From: Bactericera cockerelli
Lineage: Eukaryota > Arthropoda > Insecta > Hemiptera > Triozidae
Assembly (NCBI GenBank): GCA_024516035.1
Contig: CM044964.1
Coordinates: 23,877,956 to 23,941,955, forward strand
Reading direction: 5' to 3'
DNA: 64,000 bases
Numbering within the stretch: position 1 is the stretch's first letter; every line of letters starts with the position of its first letter. The position numbers were made by a program, and so were the translations under genes. Shown one piece after another: positions 51,444-63,119 of the stretch. The notes beneath the pieces were generated by a model that ran no database searches, was not told the DNA's origin, and saw only the letters and a list, made by a program, of their open reading frames with translations.

Positions 51444-51784
51444 TTAATGATAAATACAAGGTTCAATAAATGGAAAGTAAATGATTAAAGGTTGTTATTA
51501 TCCACGTATAAGTTTATTGATATTATTTGAATCACTATTATTTATTTATGTATCTCTTTATCATCATTTACATAGTTATTATCAACAACAACAAAAAAGT
51601 TACCATAAAAAAAGCATTATCAATTGACAATTCACACGTATAGGAAAGATTAAGTGAGCACTCATCTAAGTATGTAGTATTGTAAGTACATGTACAAAGT
51701 TATTACTAAATGATTTAATAGACGTCAGAATTTAAATATACAAGGTGAATCAAAAACTGTGGACCAAATCTTCTAAAATTTATT

Positions 51785-51835
51785 ACTTTCCTTATCCTAT
51801 AATAAGGAAAGTAATGGAATAACCCAAAAAAAATT
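51785..51835 (+). repeat. start of the 'GGAAAGTAATGGAAT' dispersed repeat
   Basis: 'actttccttatcctataata' and 'aggaaagtaatggaataacc'; the first part is a near-perfect palindrome. Confidence 0.5.
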
Positions 51836-51947
51836 CCGTCAGGAACTTTCAATTAAAATATAGAAGTCAAGACACTCTTAAATGTTTATTGCATGAAAAT
51901 TCGACTACTTGGGATTTTTCTGTATGACTAATGTACGCTTCTGTTAC

Positions 51948-52095
51948 AAGACCTCAGTAGCTTGATCGATACGGGGGCGGACTTGTAACCTGGGGCTCGG
52001 TGGTTCAAGTCCCGGTTTCAGCGTAGATTCGATAAAACAATTTTGAGTGGTTGTGATACCACAAATGTGATTAATATGATAACTTTTTTACTCTC
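51948..52095 (+). mobile_element. SINE family A
   Basis: 'gacctcagtagcttgatcga', 'ggcggacttgtaacctgggg', box B 'ggttcaagtcccggtttcag', tail 'gtgattaatatgataac'. It separates 51785-51835 from 52115-52290. Confidence 0.75.
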
Positions 52096-52114
52096 CATTA
52101 AAAGAACTGGAATT

Positions 52115-52290
52115 GAAATAACAGACTGACCGACGGACACAAAAACCAAAGTTGCTCAGGAGGTTATGAAACGTCCAGAAATATGAAGAAAAAAATATTT
52201 TTTTTGATTAAAAAATAAAAATATTTTTAAAAAAAATTACAAAAAAGAACACAATTCATCCGATTTCTAGTATTAGAAATATATCCGAAG
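52115..52290 (+). repeat. dispersed repeat, 'AAAGTTGCTCAGGAGGTT' family
   Basis: 'ccgacggacacaaaaaccaa', 'agttgctcaggaggttatga' and 'ccgatttctagtattagaaa', as at 26540-26880. Confidence 0.5.
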
Positions 52291-52447
52291 TAAAATACGA
52301 AAACAAAAATATAATAACAAAATATTTCTGTTCCCAACTACTTATAAAATTATATCAATGCAATTTTTTTTTGTTTTTAATTATTAACAGATTCAGAAGT
52401 ATGATACCAATTTTAGATATTTTCTACTTGATTTAACGATTCTACTT

Positions 52448-52672
52448 GATTTAACGTCCTGGATTAGTACGGGGGTTTTACCCTCGATTTGCTGGAAATC
52501 GTACCAGCTACCCACATTAAACTCATCCAGCCTGGGTGGGGCCGGAATTGCCAGCCTCATATGTACGGAGGGAACAGAATTTTCTGTGTGAAAAATCTGC
52601 TCCGACCGGGAATCGAACTTAGTACCTCTGGACTACGGGCAGTAGTCACAACCATTACGCCACGGAGGCTTG
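52448..52672 (-). mobile_element. SINE family D
   Basis: Minus strand: 'agcctccgtggcgtaatggt', 'tgtgactactgcccgtagtc', 'gcagatttttcacacagaaa', 'ggctggcaattccggcccca' and 'tgggtagctggtacgatttc'. Confidence 0.8.
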
Positions 52673-52852
52673 CAGAAAAAGTGTTCAATGAAGTGTTTTA
52701 TATCTTATGAATAAATATTAAGTTTATTACCTATGTTTATTACCTATTTTATACCATGAAAAAAAAGAAAAGAAGAAAAAAACATGATTTTAGATGCACC
52801 CAGTACGGGTACGCGGGATTATTAATAACTCTGACAGGTGTAATAAACCTTA

Positions 52853-53053
52853 TTGATGATCCTGATAGTCCAGTGTGAAATGTCCTTATGTCACGCACCC
52901 TCGTTGTGTCTGAACACTGGACCAGTTGACCACAAGGTCCACAAGAGAGACTGTAGTTGTAGTTACGTATCCACGCAAAGTAAGTGTAGGTTAGACAACA
53001 CCCAACAAGACAAAGTAGACACACAAAAAACCAGGAGCTTTTTTGCCACTTAA
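52853..53053 (+). CDS. unrecognised 66-codon frame, low confidence
   Basis: ATG to TAA. The first half has five cysteines in VQCEMSLCHAPSLCLNTGPV and the following HKRDCSCSYVSTQ, and 'caaagtaagtgt' inside could act as a donor (near 52977). No domain, signal peptide or relative recognised. The inverted pair 'gtccagtgt'/'acactggac' (52868, 52913) may mean this is a structured repeat instead. Confidence 0.12.
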   Translation: MMILIVQCEMSLCHAPSLCLNTGPVDHKVHKRDCSCSYVSTQSKCRLDNTQQDKVDTQKTRSFFAT

Positions 53054-53134
53054 AAGAAAGCCAAAAAAAAAAAAAACAATACAACTTCCAATTTCTAATA
53101 TTAGAAATTTTCGAAAGTAATAACAAGAACTAAA

Positions 53135-53250
53135 ATGGGGAGGGGGGGGGGGGGGGATTCGGATAAGTTTATGAACTGGGACGGATTCGAACCAACGGAT
53201 CCCTGAGCTACCTGGCTTACCAGACTATTGACTACCAGTGCACTGTAGAC
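53135..53250 (-). mobile_element. SINE family B, head only, next to a G run
   Basis: A G run at 53137-53156 is followed by minus-strand 'gtagctcagggatccgttgg' and 'ttcgaatccgtcccagttca'. Tail absent. Confidence 0.6.
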
Positions 53251-53527
53251 TTTTTTTATAAATTAACTCTATTCCTCACTTGTGTAATGTAATACACACT
53301 ACTTGTTCTCATAGACTTAAATGATAAATGAAGTCTAATACGCCATAATTGTCTCCACTGTTGGACTTCCCTCTCACACACCACTCTTAATTAGCTGCAT
53401 GTGAATCAACCCCAACATATTTACCTTTCAAATTGATAAATGAAGGCGGCCATACTTGTCTTCATTGAAAAATGATTTGTCTTCGCACTCACATATCATT
53501 AAGTACTGAATTATTATTGAATCGTAT

Positions 53528-53680
53528 GAACCGAACTCAGTAGCTTGATCGAAAAGGCGACGGACTTGTAACCTGGAAGTCGGTGGTTCAAATCCCGGTT
53601 TCGGCGTAGATTTAGTAAAGCGAGTTTGAGTAGTTGTGATAGCACGAAAGTGATTAACACAGTTATGATAACTTATTGAA
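53528..53680 (+). mobile_element. SINE family A
   Basis: 'ccgaactcagtagcttgatc', 'gacggacttgtaacctggaa', box B 'ggttcaaatcccggtttcgg', tail 'gtgattaacacagttatgat'. Confidence 0.75.
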
Positions 53681-53877
53681 TTATCTGCTTGCAGTGAAAT
53701 TGTTTTTCTCATTTGTAAAAATCTGACGCTGCCCCGCGAATCTAGTGGAGAAAACTTCGACTTTTCAACTGACAGCCACTTGTAGTGCAGATAAGTTTTT
53801 TTTCTTTCTAGCTGGCTGAAAGTACATGAAATGCATGGGAACTGTGTTTTTCGTTACCTTACAGTCCTTACACTTAC

Positions 53878-54025
53878 TTGGGGTTCGGTGGAAGAGAAAG
53901 CCACAGGCTTTAACCTCGCCCCTTGGTTCACTACATATTCTATTTTTTTTTTTTTAGCATGTCCTATTTTGTTGAATGTATGTAGTTGACCAATAAAGAG
54001 TTAAATAATAATAATAATAATACAC
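53878..54025 (+). mobile_element. LINE 3' tail copy, diverged
   Basis: 'ggggttcggtggaagagaaa', 'gccacaggctttaacctcgc' and 'accaataaagagttaaataa' with (AAT)n. The hairpin is kept with both sides changed (AAAGCC-ACA-GGCTTT), which looks like compensatory change. Confidence 0.65.
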
Positions 54026-54545
54026 TCTGCCGCGCTGTCTCTTTCCTTGTATAGGACGTTCTTCACACCACGGCCGGGGTGTTTGATTGCCACTGAGATC
54101 ATTATAACACAAAGGGAACCTTACCTATCTCGAATTGAACAAATTTATGCGCCCAACTTTGAACAGCTGATCTTGATACATCGGGTTCCCTCTATGTTAT
54201 ATGATCTCAGTGTTGATTGCCCATAAGGTGTAGAAAGTATTGTTTTTTTGCAGCGTTGACAAGAACTTCTTGCAGGAATTCTTTTCCCAAAATTAATTAG
54301 GTCGGCATGGTTCAACATATTCCTCATAGTTGAGGTTGGTTGTTTCTGTTCTTGGTAATTATTCAACATGTTAAGGCTGAATGCACTTCCTATAACCCCA
54401 ACCGTGTCAAGGACGCAATTGTTATGTATGATTGACTTTTGGCCTGATAGAGCGGGTATTACCAAATCATTATTACCAAATCTTTTTTAAAATTCACCCC
54501 AAGACTGTCCTAGAAAGACACGATGTAGATAGATAGTTTTATTTG
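54026..54545. other. unassigned sequence
   Basis: 'tgccactgagatcattataa' near 54090 and 'atatgatctcagtgttg' near 54198 are loosely inverted. No gene called. Confidence 0.3.
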
Positions 54546-54547
54546 TA

Positions 54548-55545
54548 CTTATAATAGATGATTTTAAATTAGCAATGAGAGTGAGGAGTGGGGAGGATGT
54601 GAACCAGTTACAGGAAGTAGTTCGGCACTTGAACCGCTGGTGTGATGCTAACCTTATGAAATTAAACCTCGAAAAATGCAAAATAATGACGTTCCACACT
54701 AACAGGAAACCTATTCTTGCAACTTACAATATTGACAATGTTTCTTTGAGTAGAGTGTATGAAATAAAAGATCTTGGAGTTACCTTTGAATCCAATTTAA
54801 AATTTAAAAATCATTTTTCAAATATTAAAAACAGATCACAAAGAATGCTGGGACTGCTGTACAGACATACTCGGGATTTCAGAAATCCAAATACTTTGAT
54901 AAACCTCTACAACTCTTATGTTCGATCAAATCTCGAGTATTGCTGTACAGTATGGTCACCACAGTATGCAACACACATAAATAGACTTGAATCAATACAA
55001 CACAAATTTCTAAAAATGCTTGCATACAAAACATTCAATGTAATTGTTGATCATAACTATGAAGAAATAATGTCAAAATATAATATTATTACCTTAAAAG
55101 ATCGTAGGGATAAGCAGGACCTTATTTTCCTCATTAAAATATTAAATGGATCAGTATATTCTCCTGAAATATTGAGCAAATTAAACTTAAGGGTTCCAGG
55201 GAGAACGACAAGATCTAAAGATACTTTTCTGCTCCAGAGATGCAAAATTAATATCTGTGAACATTCTCCAATACAACGTATGGAGAAAATAGGTAATCTC
55301 ACCAGCGGGGCGGGCTTAGATCTATTCCTTTGTAAAAGATCGGATATTGATCTACTTTTTAATTAGGGAGGTAACTTTTGGTTATAAAATGATACCTAAT
55401 GCGTTTGTTTTTATTTTTATTTATTTTTTGCTCTTATTTTTATTTTTACTTGTGTTTTATTTTGTAATATTTGTTTCTTTTTGTAATAAATGGGGTCAAA
55501 CCCCGTAGATTCAAAAAAAAAAAAAAAAAATAAAAAATAAACATC
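54548..55545 (+). pseudogene. 5'-truncated jockey-type LINE with poly(A) tail
   Basis: The frame starts at the RT catalytic box, where the usual YADD reads I-DD (IIDDFKLAMRV), and runs 263 codons from 54575 to a stop at 55366. Motifs: HLNRWCDANLMKLNLEKCK, IKDLGVTFESNLKFKNH and YVRSNLEYCCTVWSPQYATH, the RT thumb and C-terminal region of jockey-type elements. It is open throughout, so the insertion is fairly young. The 3' region has the small hairpin GGGG-TCAAA-CCCC before 18 or more A. Its tail type (poly(A)) differs from the triplet tails elsewhere. Confidence 0.8.
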
Positions 55546-55637
55546 AAAATGAGTCGAAAAAGTAATTAAGTGAAAAATTGAGAGCGAAGAATTCTTTTTT
55601 TACAAAAACGAACACAATACTTCCGATTTCTAATATT

Positions 55638-55690
55638 TTCTTCTCATTAGCCCTACACACACATTGTGTGTGTAGGGTTAATGAGAAGAA
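55638..55690. repeat. 25-bp hairpin with 3-nt loop
   Basis: 55638-55662 pairs with 55666-55690; only position 650/678 is a G-T pair. The centre is 'cacacacattgtgtgtg'. It begins inside a copy of the 'cttccgatttctaatatt' repeat. Confidence 0.85.
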
Positions 55691-58020
55691 ATCTGTGTTC
55701 AATAGCTCAATAATACCCACTAAAATCATTATTAATAAGACAACCGATCACGGAACTACCTCTTTCAGCGTATTGCAATTGCTATACTGCAATTGCTATA
55801 CAGAGAGGTAATGCTGTGAATATTAGAGGAACTCTCCCAACCTCTGAAAAATTGTAAGAAATCTTTTATTTGTAAAAAAAAAATTGATTAACTGACATTA
55901 TTGATTAACTGATATTAATGGTTAGCTCATATTAATGGTTAACTGATATTAACGGCTGAATAGATTACTTCCTTTCATAGGTTAATAGGTACCTTTTACA
56001 CAAGACGTGTCAAATGAATAATTATGATCTATGCATTTTTCACTATCGACGTATGATTGTAATGATAAAATTAGTAATATGGATATTAGACAGTGAAAAA
56101 TGCGTCGTTTTTTTACATTGCGAGTGTGTAGTGGTGGATTTGTGAGTGGAGTTTTGGGGCGATGTTTAGAACAGTGTTTTTTAATGTATCTGTTTCAAAT
56201 ATTAGCCGAGGAAGTTTTTTTTTTTTTTTTTTTTTTTAAGAAAAACAGATAGAAAAATACTGACTGACAACTATACTTCAATACCTCACAGGTAATAGAA
56301 AATAAAAAGGAAATAAAGTTTTCTACCACATATTTTTTCTTTTTCTTTTTTTTCTTCTCTAATAGGTTTTGTATCTTTGTATTTTTTTGTCTTTTACCAT
56401 ACGCCGCTACGCCACGTCTGACATACAATATTATAGTGTTTTGGTCTGGAATAGTATAGGTCTATAGACTGTACTCATACATAAGTACTATTGGATTAAC
56501 ACAACAAACAGAACGTACAGTTACTCGCCTGTTACAACTTGCTCGACTTGTTTGTTAACTTATCATTTCGAACCTATGAATTCCCATCTAGGAACTAGCT
56601 TTGTGCCTATCTGGAAATGAGAAGCAGATATTTATGAGCAAAATTTGCTACAACAATCGTCTCTATGAACACAATGAACCCATAAATATCACTAGTTTGA
56701 TCCAACTAATGCATAGTTTAAACTGTTATATTTTTACATTGTTTTTCAAATTTCTTCATCTTTCTTTTGTAAATGGAAGTCCTATTGGTATTTGTATTTT
56801 TGTAAATAAAACTACAACTCAAGTTGTGAATATGTTAATAATAAAATAAAAACATCACCATTATTATATGTCAAGACCATTTTTCAGATAAAAAAACAAA
56901 AATCCATAATTCATAAGTATCACATGCGCACTTTTCATGATAGGCAATTTCGATTTAAAAAAAACCTAGTTGGCAAAAGAATGGTCAAAGGAATGGTCGG
57001 AACTCAATCAGGAATATCAGGATTCGCCGGTCTGTCGGAATGCTGTCTTGACCGTCCATCAATCTAGTTTGACGTGGCGGAATAGTCATTTGGTTTGACG
57101 TATAGAGAACGTTTGACTCGTTCGAGAACTATTTTAGGTCTAATTTTAGGACCGAATAATGAAAAAATGATTTTAAATAAGTCAGATTGATTGCAAACAA
57201 TGCCAAACCAAAAAAAAATTCTTGTCAAAAACCTGTCACATATGACTTATTCATGTTTGAACTCAGGACTGGTTCAAGGTTCGTGTTGACGCACAAGATT
57301 AAATTCTTCAAAACTGAATTTCAAGATTTTGTGAAGATTCAAGCCAAAATTTTGAAAGATAAAAAAAGAAGAAGAAAGAGAGACAACGGAATGTCCAATT
57401 ATGGCAAATTACTATCTGGTCCGGTTTATTTTTGGATTTGGTTCCGAGATTTTTTACTTAAAACTTAGCGATAAAACCGTAAATCTTTGCAAAAAAAATC
57501 ACTGCTCACTTATTAGCTGATTACCTACAATAAAGGTCCTACAACATATTGGTCTTTAATTATTGATTCTCCACATACCTAATATAGACCTATAGGTATA
57601 GTGAACCTATAAGTCCTATAGGTATAGTGGACCTAGGTTTCATGAGCATGTCTTGAATTCATTAGAGCCAATAAAGATAAGTACTCTATACGGGTTTATT
57701 CAATCTAATACTGCCCTGGGAATTGTACGTTTTTTTTTTTTGCAACATAGCAAATTTCAGTTCCTAAACAGGTAATTGCCAATGGTGTGAATTCAAGAAA
57801 GAATTTGAAACACGAATGTTGGTCAAAACCTAATAGTTTCTTTCCTGTCTGAGAGGACGATACTCAGTGGTATGTGGTACCATCTCAGCAGTTGGATACT
57901 GGATACCTCCCATTTAGAATTTATTTGAAATACTTTATGTCTGCTAAGGTTCGGAAGTTTCAATTTACCCACAGTTTAAAAAAGGCCTTCGTTTCAACAT
58001 ACATAATAGCGATACATGAT
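55691..58020. other. unassigned AT-rich sequence
   Basis: Contains small tandem repeats (tgcaattgctatac at 55775; ttaactgatatt at 55880-55940; 'cctataggtatagtg' at 57590-57630), T runs at 56213-56236 and short frames at 56601 and 57187 with no recognisable product. Confidence 0.35.
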
Positions 58021-58024
58021 AGAA

Positions 58025-58250
58025 TAATAATAATATCGCCTTAATTATACTGTCCGATTAAAACTATTAAAGTCCCATTTCCCATTATTCCAGCAGTAAG
58101 CCCAAGAGTCCCAAGACATACTATTAGGTGGTTAAAATATCAAATGGGACGATAACTCGTCATGTCCCGGCTGGGTTTAGAACCCACGACCTCTGGAATC
58201 TCTAGATTCACAGAGTGCCGTCTTTAGCACTGAGCTACCGGGCCATACTA
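58025..58250 (-). mobile_element. SINE family E, complete
   Basis: Minus strand: 'cccggtagctcagtgctaaa', 'tccagaggtcgtgggttcta', 'cagccgggacatgacgagtt', 'tcccatttgatattttaacc' and 'cagtataattaaggcgatat' with an (ATT)n tail. Confidence 0.75.
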
Positions 58251-58295
58251 TAGAAGTTTTATTATAGTGAATACAGTAAGACTTAACTGTGCACT

Positions 58296-58545
58296 GGTGG
58301 TCAATTGGTTAACACGCTAGTCTGGTAATCCAGGTGGTCAAGTGGTTAACACGCTAGTCTGCATGGTAGTCCAGGTAGCGTAGGGATCCGTTCATTCGAA
58401 TCCCACCTCATGCATGAATTTTTCTTCGTTAATTTGAGTTTGTGATCACATAATAATAAGACTCTGAGGGTTAGGTGGTAGAAAATGCTTTCACGTTTAA
58501 CCTCGTCTGGTGGTTACCTTCCAATCAATAGTGTAATCATAAGAA
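58296..58545 (+). mobile_element. SINE family B with duplicated head
   Basis: The first 37 bp ('ggtcaattggttaacacgct' and following) are repeated at 58333 ('ggtggtcaagtggttaacac'), so box A is present twice. Then 'gtagcgtagggatccgttca', a box B 'attcgaatcccacc', and 'aataataagactctgagggt'. Confidence 0.75.
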
Positions 58546-58659
58546 TAAGCTCATAAGCTGGACACTTATTAGACTGGGTCTACAACTTAACACGAGTGAA
58601 CTCGTAAATGTCCTTAGTTAAAAACATAAATATGTGATATTTGTGAGATATGTAATAGT

Positions 58660-58775
58660 ATTGCCTCTGGTGAAAAGTTTACTATCGGCGAAGTTGATGC
58701 TCAAAACATTTTCTTCAACTTAATCCTCAAGTGTTCAGGATATGAATTATTTTCTGTAAACACTGGGATTCAAAC
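58660..58775 (-). mobile_element. SINE family B, degraded
   Basis: Minus strand: 'cctggtttgaatcccagtgt', 'gaggattaagttgaagaaaa' and 'cttcgccgatagtaaacttt'. An old copy. Confidence 0.45.
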
Positions 58776-58857
58776 CAGGTATTTTTAGACGATAAAGAAA
58801 TAATCGTGCAGTTCAAAAAAAATCTTTAGGATATGGATGGACTATAAATAATTTATT

Positions 58858-59185
58858 ATAATGGTTGTGTCTCGCTGTCTCCTGCCTGTAGTCCAGAGTT
58901 CCCGAGTGCGACTCCCGGTTGGAGCAGATTTTCGACGAAAATTCTGTTCCCTCCAAAAACGTGAGGCTGGCATTTCCGGCCATACGAAGGCTGGGTTAGG
59001 TTAGTGTGCGTAGCTGGTACGATTCCCAGCGAATGGAGGGTAAAACCCCCATCCTGACTATCTATCTCAATCAGAATGTTAAAACCAAAAAAAATCAACT
59101 GGTCACGATAGATCTAATTAGGTCGCAGTGTGAATTGTTAGGGTTTCACTGAAAATCCTGCAACCAGATAAGATAAATCTAGCTG
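58858..59185 (+). mobile_element. SINE family D, complete with tail
   Basis: 'gtctcctgcctgtagtccag', 'cgagtgcgactcccggttgg', 'gaggctggcatttccggcca', 'gcgaatggagggtaaaaccc' and tail 'gtttcactgaaaatcctgca'. Box A is degraded. Confidence 0.75.
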
Positions 59186-59334
59186 TTAGTCGTGATTCTT
59201 AGGGCCGAAATATAGTACGGGATATAGAAGATAATATACCTTTTTATACTGTCAAGGTAAGACTGAAAAGTCCCTTTACTCCAGCAATCAAACAGGTCTT
59301 ATATAATTATTTTATGGAATAAATATAAAGTTAT

Positions 59335-59415
59335 GATAAGCTTGAAGGTTTCTCAAGATGGGCTACAGTGGGCTGTAATTGGTGAAAACTCTAATGTGAG
59401 GGCGTGTCTTTTTTT
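59335..59415 (-). mobile_element. fragment of the 415-567 MITE-like family
   Basis: 'tgtaattggtgaaaactcta' and 'atgtgagggcgtgtct'. One end only. Confidence 0.35.
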
Positions 59416-59920
59416 TTATTTACATTATTAATTTTTAACAATGACGTTATTTGTACTGATCCATTTATTTTTTATTTATTTATTTATTTTTAGCACCGAT
59501 TTTAATTTTCTTTTGAGTTATAGCATCTTAATCTTAACCTTTGCCTTGTCTCATAATTCGAGACTCATTCGGCTCATTCCCTTTCTGTTACACGCATACA
59601 CGCTGTGTAGAATCGATCAAGTTATGGATATTATGAACACTCAAATAATTGTTTCTGGTGTCTTGAGGCGCTTCCAGGTGGATTTGGATTCAGGCATTGA
59701 GAATTTCAATTTGGTCCACTCAGTTCAATTTCCCTGTCTCAATTCAAAATGCGTTACGTTAGATTGAATGAATGGATCGATGTTGGAATTTACTGGTCAG
59801 TGTTACACTGTTACATATGTACAAGGCGATATTTGTGGTTCTTGTCTTGACATTATGTAAAGTTAGGTCTGGCGATTTTTTAAATTTAGTCTTGTTTTAT
59901 AGTTTGGTTCTAAATTCATC
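59416..59920. other. unassigned sequence
   Basis: A 108-codon frame (59441-59767) starts with a hydrophobic stretch (FVLIHLFFIYLFIFS), but the composition follows a T-rich repeat and I do not call a gene. Confidence 0.3.
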
Positions 59921-59924
59921 ATAG

Positions 59925-60120
59925 GGTGGCGTCATCGGGAACGATGGTAGCCAGACAGTGGAAGAATGACTCAGCACTTCTACCACTGTCTTTACAAGGA
60001 GGCTATTAATTGACAAGGGCCCCCAGAACCAAGCCAATGCTGGTCTACTCCCTGTTTATAGTCCCCAGCCAGACTGCTGGTCTACTCCCTGTTTATAGTC
60101 CCCCAGCCAGACTATTCTAA
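59925..60120 (+). repeat. dispersed element with two 38-bp units
   Basis: 'ggtggcgtcatcgggaacga', 'agtggaagaatgactcagca', 'acaaggaggctattaattga', then two array units. Same body as 27118. Confidence 0.75.
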
Positions 60121-60154
60121 ATTAAACGCCGAAAATTCGTGTTACTGTTTCTGT

Positions 60155-60310
60155 TACCGACCTCGGTAGCTTGATCGATAAGACGGCGGACTTGTAACCC
60201 GGAGGTCGGTGGTTCAAGTCCGGATTTCAGCGTGGATTTAGTAAAGCGAGTATGAGTAATTGTGATATTAGCACGACAGTTTCTAACATAAATATGTTAA
60301 CTTATTGGCC
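60155..60310 (+). mobile_element. SINE family A
   Basis: 'cgacctcggtagcttgatcg', 'cggcggacttgtaacccgga', box B 'ggttcaagtccgg', tail near 'ttctaacataaatatgtta' degraded. Confidence 0.75.
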
Positions 60311-60565
60311 TGAGCCTACCTGTTTGACTGATGCCCTATCTGTTTGCGTGGCCAACGCTATCATTAATACTTCTAATAAATAAATAAAAATATTATAAGA
60401 AGTATAAGATATTATAACAGCATACTTTTGATTGATCCATTGATTAAAACTGACAGTGTCAAGTGGTTTGGAGTTTCTGTCACATCCGCTAATGGATTGA
60501 TCTGGACATTTATTTTGAGCGGTGGGAATTCTTCTCGAAACACACTATCGTATTTTTCGGAGGGT

Positions 60566-60720
60566 TTAACGTCGATAATAACTGCATGGTCATATCACGC
60601 GGAGGTGTTACCCTCCATTCACAGGAAATTCACAAATCTGCTACCCATATTAACCTCACCCAGTCTGGGTTGGGCCGAAATGGACCGCTGCATTCAACGC
60701 GCGATTGACTCTGGGAACCC
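60566..60720 (-). mobile_element. 5S-family SINE, 5S head mostly lost
   Basis: Minus strand: 'cgcgttgaatgcagcggtcc' then directly 'atttcggcccaacccagact', 'ggtgaggttaatatgggtag' and 'gtgatatgaccatgcagtta'. The part of the head with the 5S promoter is deleted. Confidence 0.65.
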
Positions 60721-60912
60721 ACTATCGTATAAACTATCAGGTCAATCTGGGCCCTTTATGGTCGAAAAGGTATTTTGTAAGAATTTCCCATTTTAAGATT
60801 CATAAATTTCTTTATTTTGCACATCATGAAACTAACCAGTCATAATGTTTGTGGAACATTTTAGATTCCAATCAGAAAGCAGAGATACGAAAATTACGGT
60901 GTTGATTAATTG

Positions 60913-61010
60913 ACCAGAGTAGCTTGACCGATAAGGTTGGGTTGGGTGGAAGAGATTGAATGCCCAAGGCAATAACCCCGCTCTTTAGTTAGGACATATA
61001 CTCGTATTAT
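60913..61010 (+). mobile_element. SINE family A head joined to a LINE 3' tail
   Basis: 'gaccagagtagcttgaccga' and 'taagg' (family A) pass without a gap into 'ttgggttgggtggaagagat' and 'caataaccccgctctttagt'. The hairpin loop is expanded to 'gaatgcccaaggcaa'. Confidence 0.55.
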
Positions 61011-61817
61011 GTATACAGGGTGAGCATAAAGTCTCACCCCACCCCCCGTATCTCGAGAATGGCTGAAAATACAAGAAAACACAAAAACCCGTATTCCTTC
61101 ATTTTTAGGGGGATTAATTTTTAGTCAGAATTTTTTGGCCTACACGGCCCCAGTCAGGCTGGGCATGGACCAACTTTAAAATCTTAAATAGAATAGTATG
61201 TCTTGTGGCATATTATTTTAAAGGTCTCATAGAGAGAAGTTCATTACAACAAATTTTAGTGAGCTACGACTTACCGTTCTTGAGATACAAGGTCGAGCGT
61301 CCTGCGTAATATCCATATATTTTGACCTATAACTCGTTAACCGTAAATTATAGAAAAATGAAATTTGTTGATAATAACTCCTTATGACAAGCCCTGTCGA
61401 AAAAGGTATAACTCGACGTACACTGTTGATATTAGTTTCTGGTCGGTTTCGTCAGCCAGCCGGACGAACAGTCCGAAAATTTTTAACAAAAAAACAAATC
61501 AAGTTTTAACTTGTTCGAAAGTTCTTGCCATAAGGAGTTATTATCAACAAATTTCATTTTTCTCGAATTTACGGTCAACGAGTTATAGGTCAAAATATAT
61601 GGATATTACGCAGGACGTTCGACCCTGTATCTCAAGAACGGTAAGTTGTAGCTCACTGAAATTTGTTGTAAAGAAATTCTCTCTATGAGACCTTTAAAAC
61701 AATATGCCACAAGACATACCATTCTATTTAAGATTTTAAAGTTGGTCCATGCCCAGCCTGACAGGGGCCGTATAGGCAAATTTTTTTTGGCTGAAAATGA
61801 ATCCTCTTAAAAATTAA

Positions 61818-63119
61818 CCCGTGAGTACACGCACATAGGGAAAAATTCTCACACGCTCGGCAAAAAACGCTAGAACTTGATCGATATTGGTCCTAACCTG
61901 TAGGGACCTGGAGTAGCTGTTGATAATATGTTTATCTAGATGTATCCACAGTCCCTTGAGCTATTTTCAAATTCTGTTGCCCGTGACGTGGCGAAAAGTT
62001 CAGATCGGTCTGAAATGTGAGATTTTTTTTCATCGCGCGTGTACAGACGTAACTTTTTTTTTTGAGAGGTTTTTTTTTCTGTTACTAACTATTTAGTTTA
62101 ATTTAATTAATTATTTATAATAATTAGATTTAATAATTAATTAATATAATAATAACAATTGTTTTATATAAAGAAATATATTTTCTTAAAGAAAATTAGT
62201 GTGTTTACCTACCAAATTCGTGATTGTTCACTATTGTTATAGTAATTATTATAATGATTTTTAACTAACAAAATATAAACTTTTAACTAACATTAATTAA
62301 ATTTCTTTGTAATAATATTAGGTAGTTAGTAGTCACTGTGGCAGAGCGAGTTAGCGCGCTAGGCATTGCACACATGGTGACCTGGGTTCGATTCCCAGCG
62401 GGGGAGGATTTTTTCTGCTCTGTACTTGGATGTTCGGGGTCCACTCATACCTCGTGAGGAAAAATGAGTAGCTGCTTTAATGTGAAGCAGCGACCAGTGG
62501 CAGAATCTTAGGCAAAAAAATAATACAAGATATTGTAAATTAAAGTGGTAAAGTCCTATGATTCTGCGCTACCCACTAAAATTGTGACATAATAACACAA
62601 AGAAAAAGCATTATTATTATTATTAATATTAGGTAGTTAGGTACCTTCCTACACTTTTTTTGCTAGATACTGAAATAATTAGTATTCTTTGTAATCTTTC
62701 TCCACCTACTATAATGGGTACCTACCTACCTACTTACCTCCTGGTATAGTCTAAGTACATTTATTTTTTTATCGTTTCTGTTTTTAGCTTTTAGAAGTAC
62801 CTAAACAAATATAATTACATAATATCCTTGATTATAAGATATACTGTGAATTGCCCTACAAACTTATGTCACTATGGCTTACGATGAACAAATTTTGGGG
62901 AAAAAAAAATTCAAATCAGGGGTTCGAACTGCAACCATTTGGAAAAAAAATTGCTAAAATTACTTTAAATATCTTTTAAATACATAAGTCAACTTAATGT
63001 ATCTTAAAAATATTATATAACTCTTCAAGCAGAACGAAATACAAAGCAAAACCAAGTGTGAGAATTTTTTTCATCGCGCGTGTACAGACGTTCGGATTTT
63101 TAGCGCGTGTACTCACAGG
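61818..63119. mobile_element. TTAA-flanked (piggyBac-like) element inserted in the palindrome
   Basis: Flanked by TTAA at 61814-61817 and 63120-63123. The ends are CCCGTGAGTACACGC and, inverted, CCTGTGAGTACACGC. Subterminal words 'aattctcacac' are also inverted. 'catcgcgcgtgtacagacgt' occurs twice in the same orientation, near 62032 and 63072. No transposase frame, so non-autonomous. TTAA duplication is the hallmark of the piggyBac superfamily; assignment is by that feature only. Confidence 0.8.
62330..62623 (+). mobile_element. SINE family C with perfect 17-bp target duplication
   Basis: Starts 'tagtcactgtggcagagcga', box B 'gggttcgattccc', 'cctcgtgaggaaaaatgagt', tail 'aaaattgtgacataataaca' and (ATT)n. 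'taatattaggtagttag' is found at 62313-62329 and 62624-62640. It defines the full family C length, about 294 bp. Confidence 0.9.

Noticed and set aside
59441..59767. 108-codon frame with a hydrophobic start, a possible membrane protein
   Set aside because: Derived from a T-rich and ATTT-repeat stretch, with no splice signals or recognisable domain.
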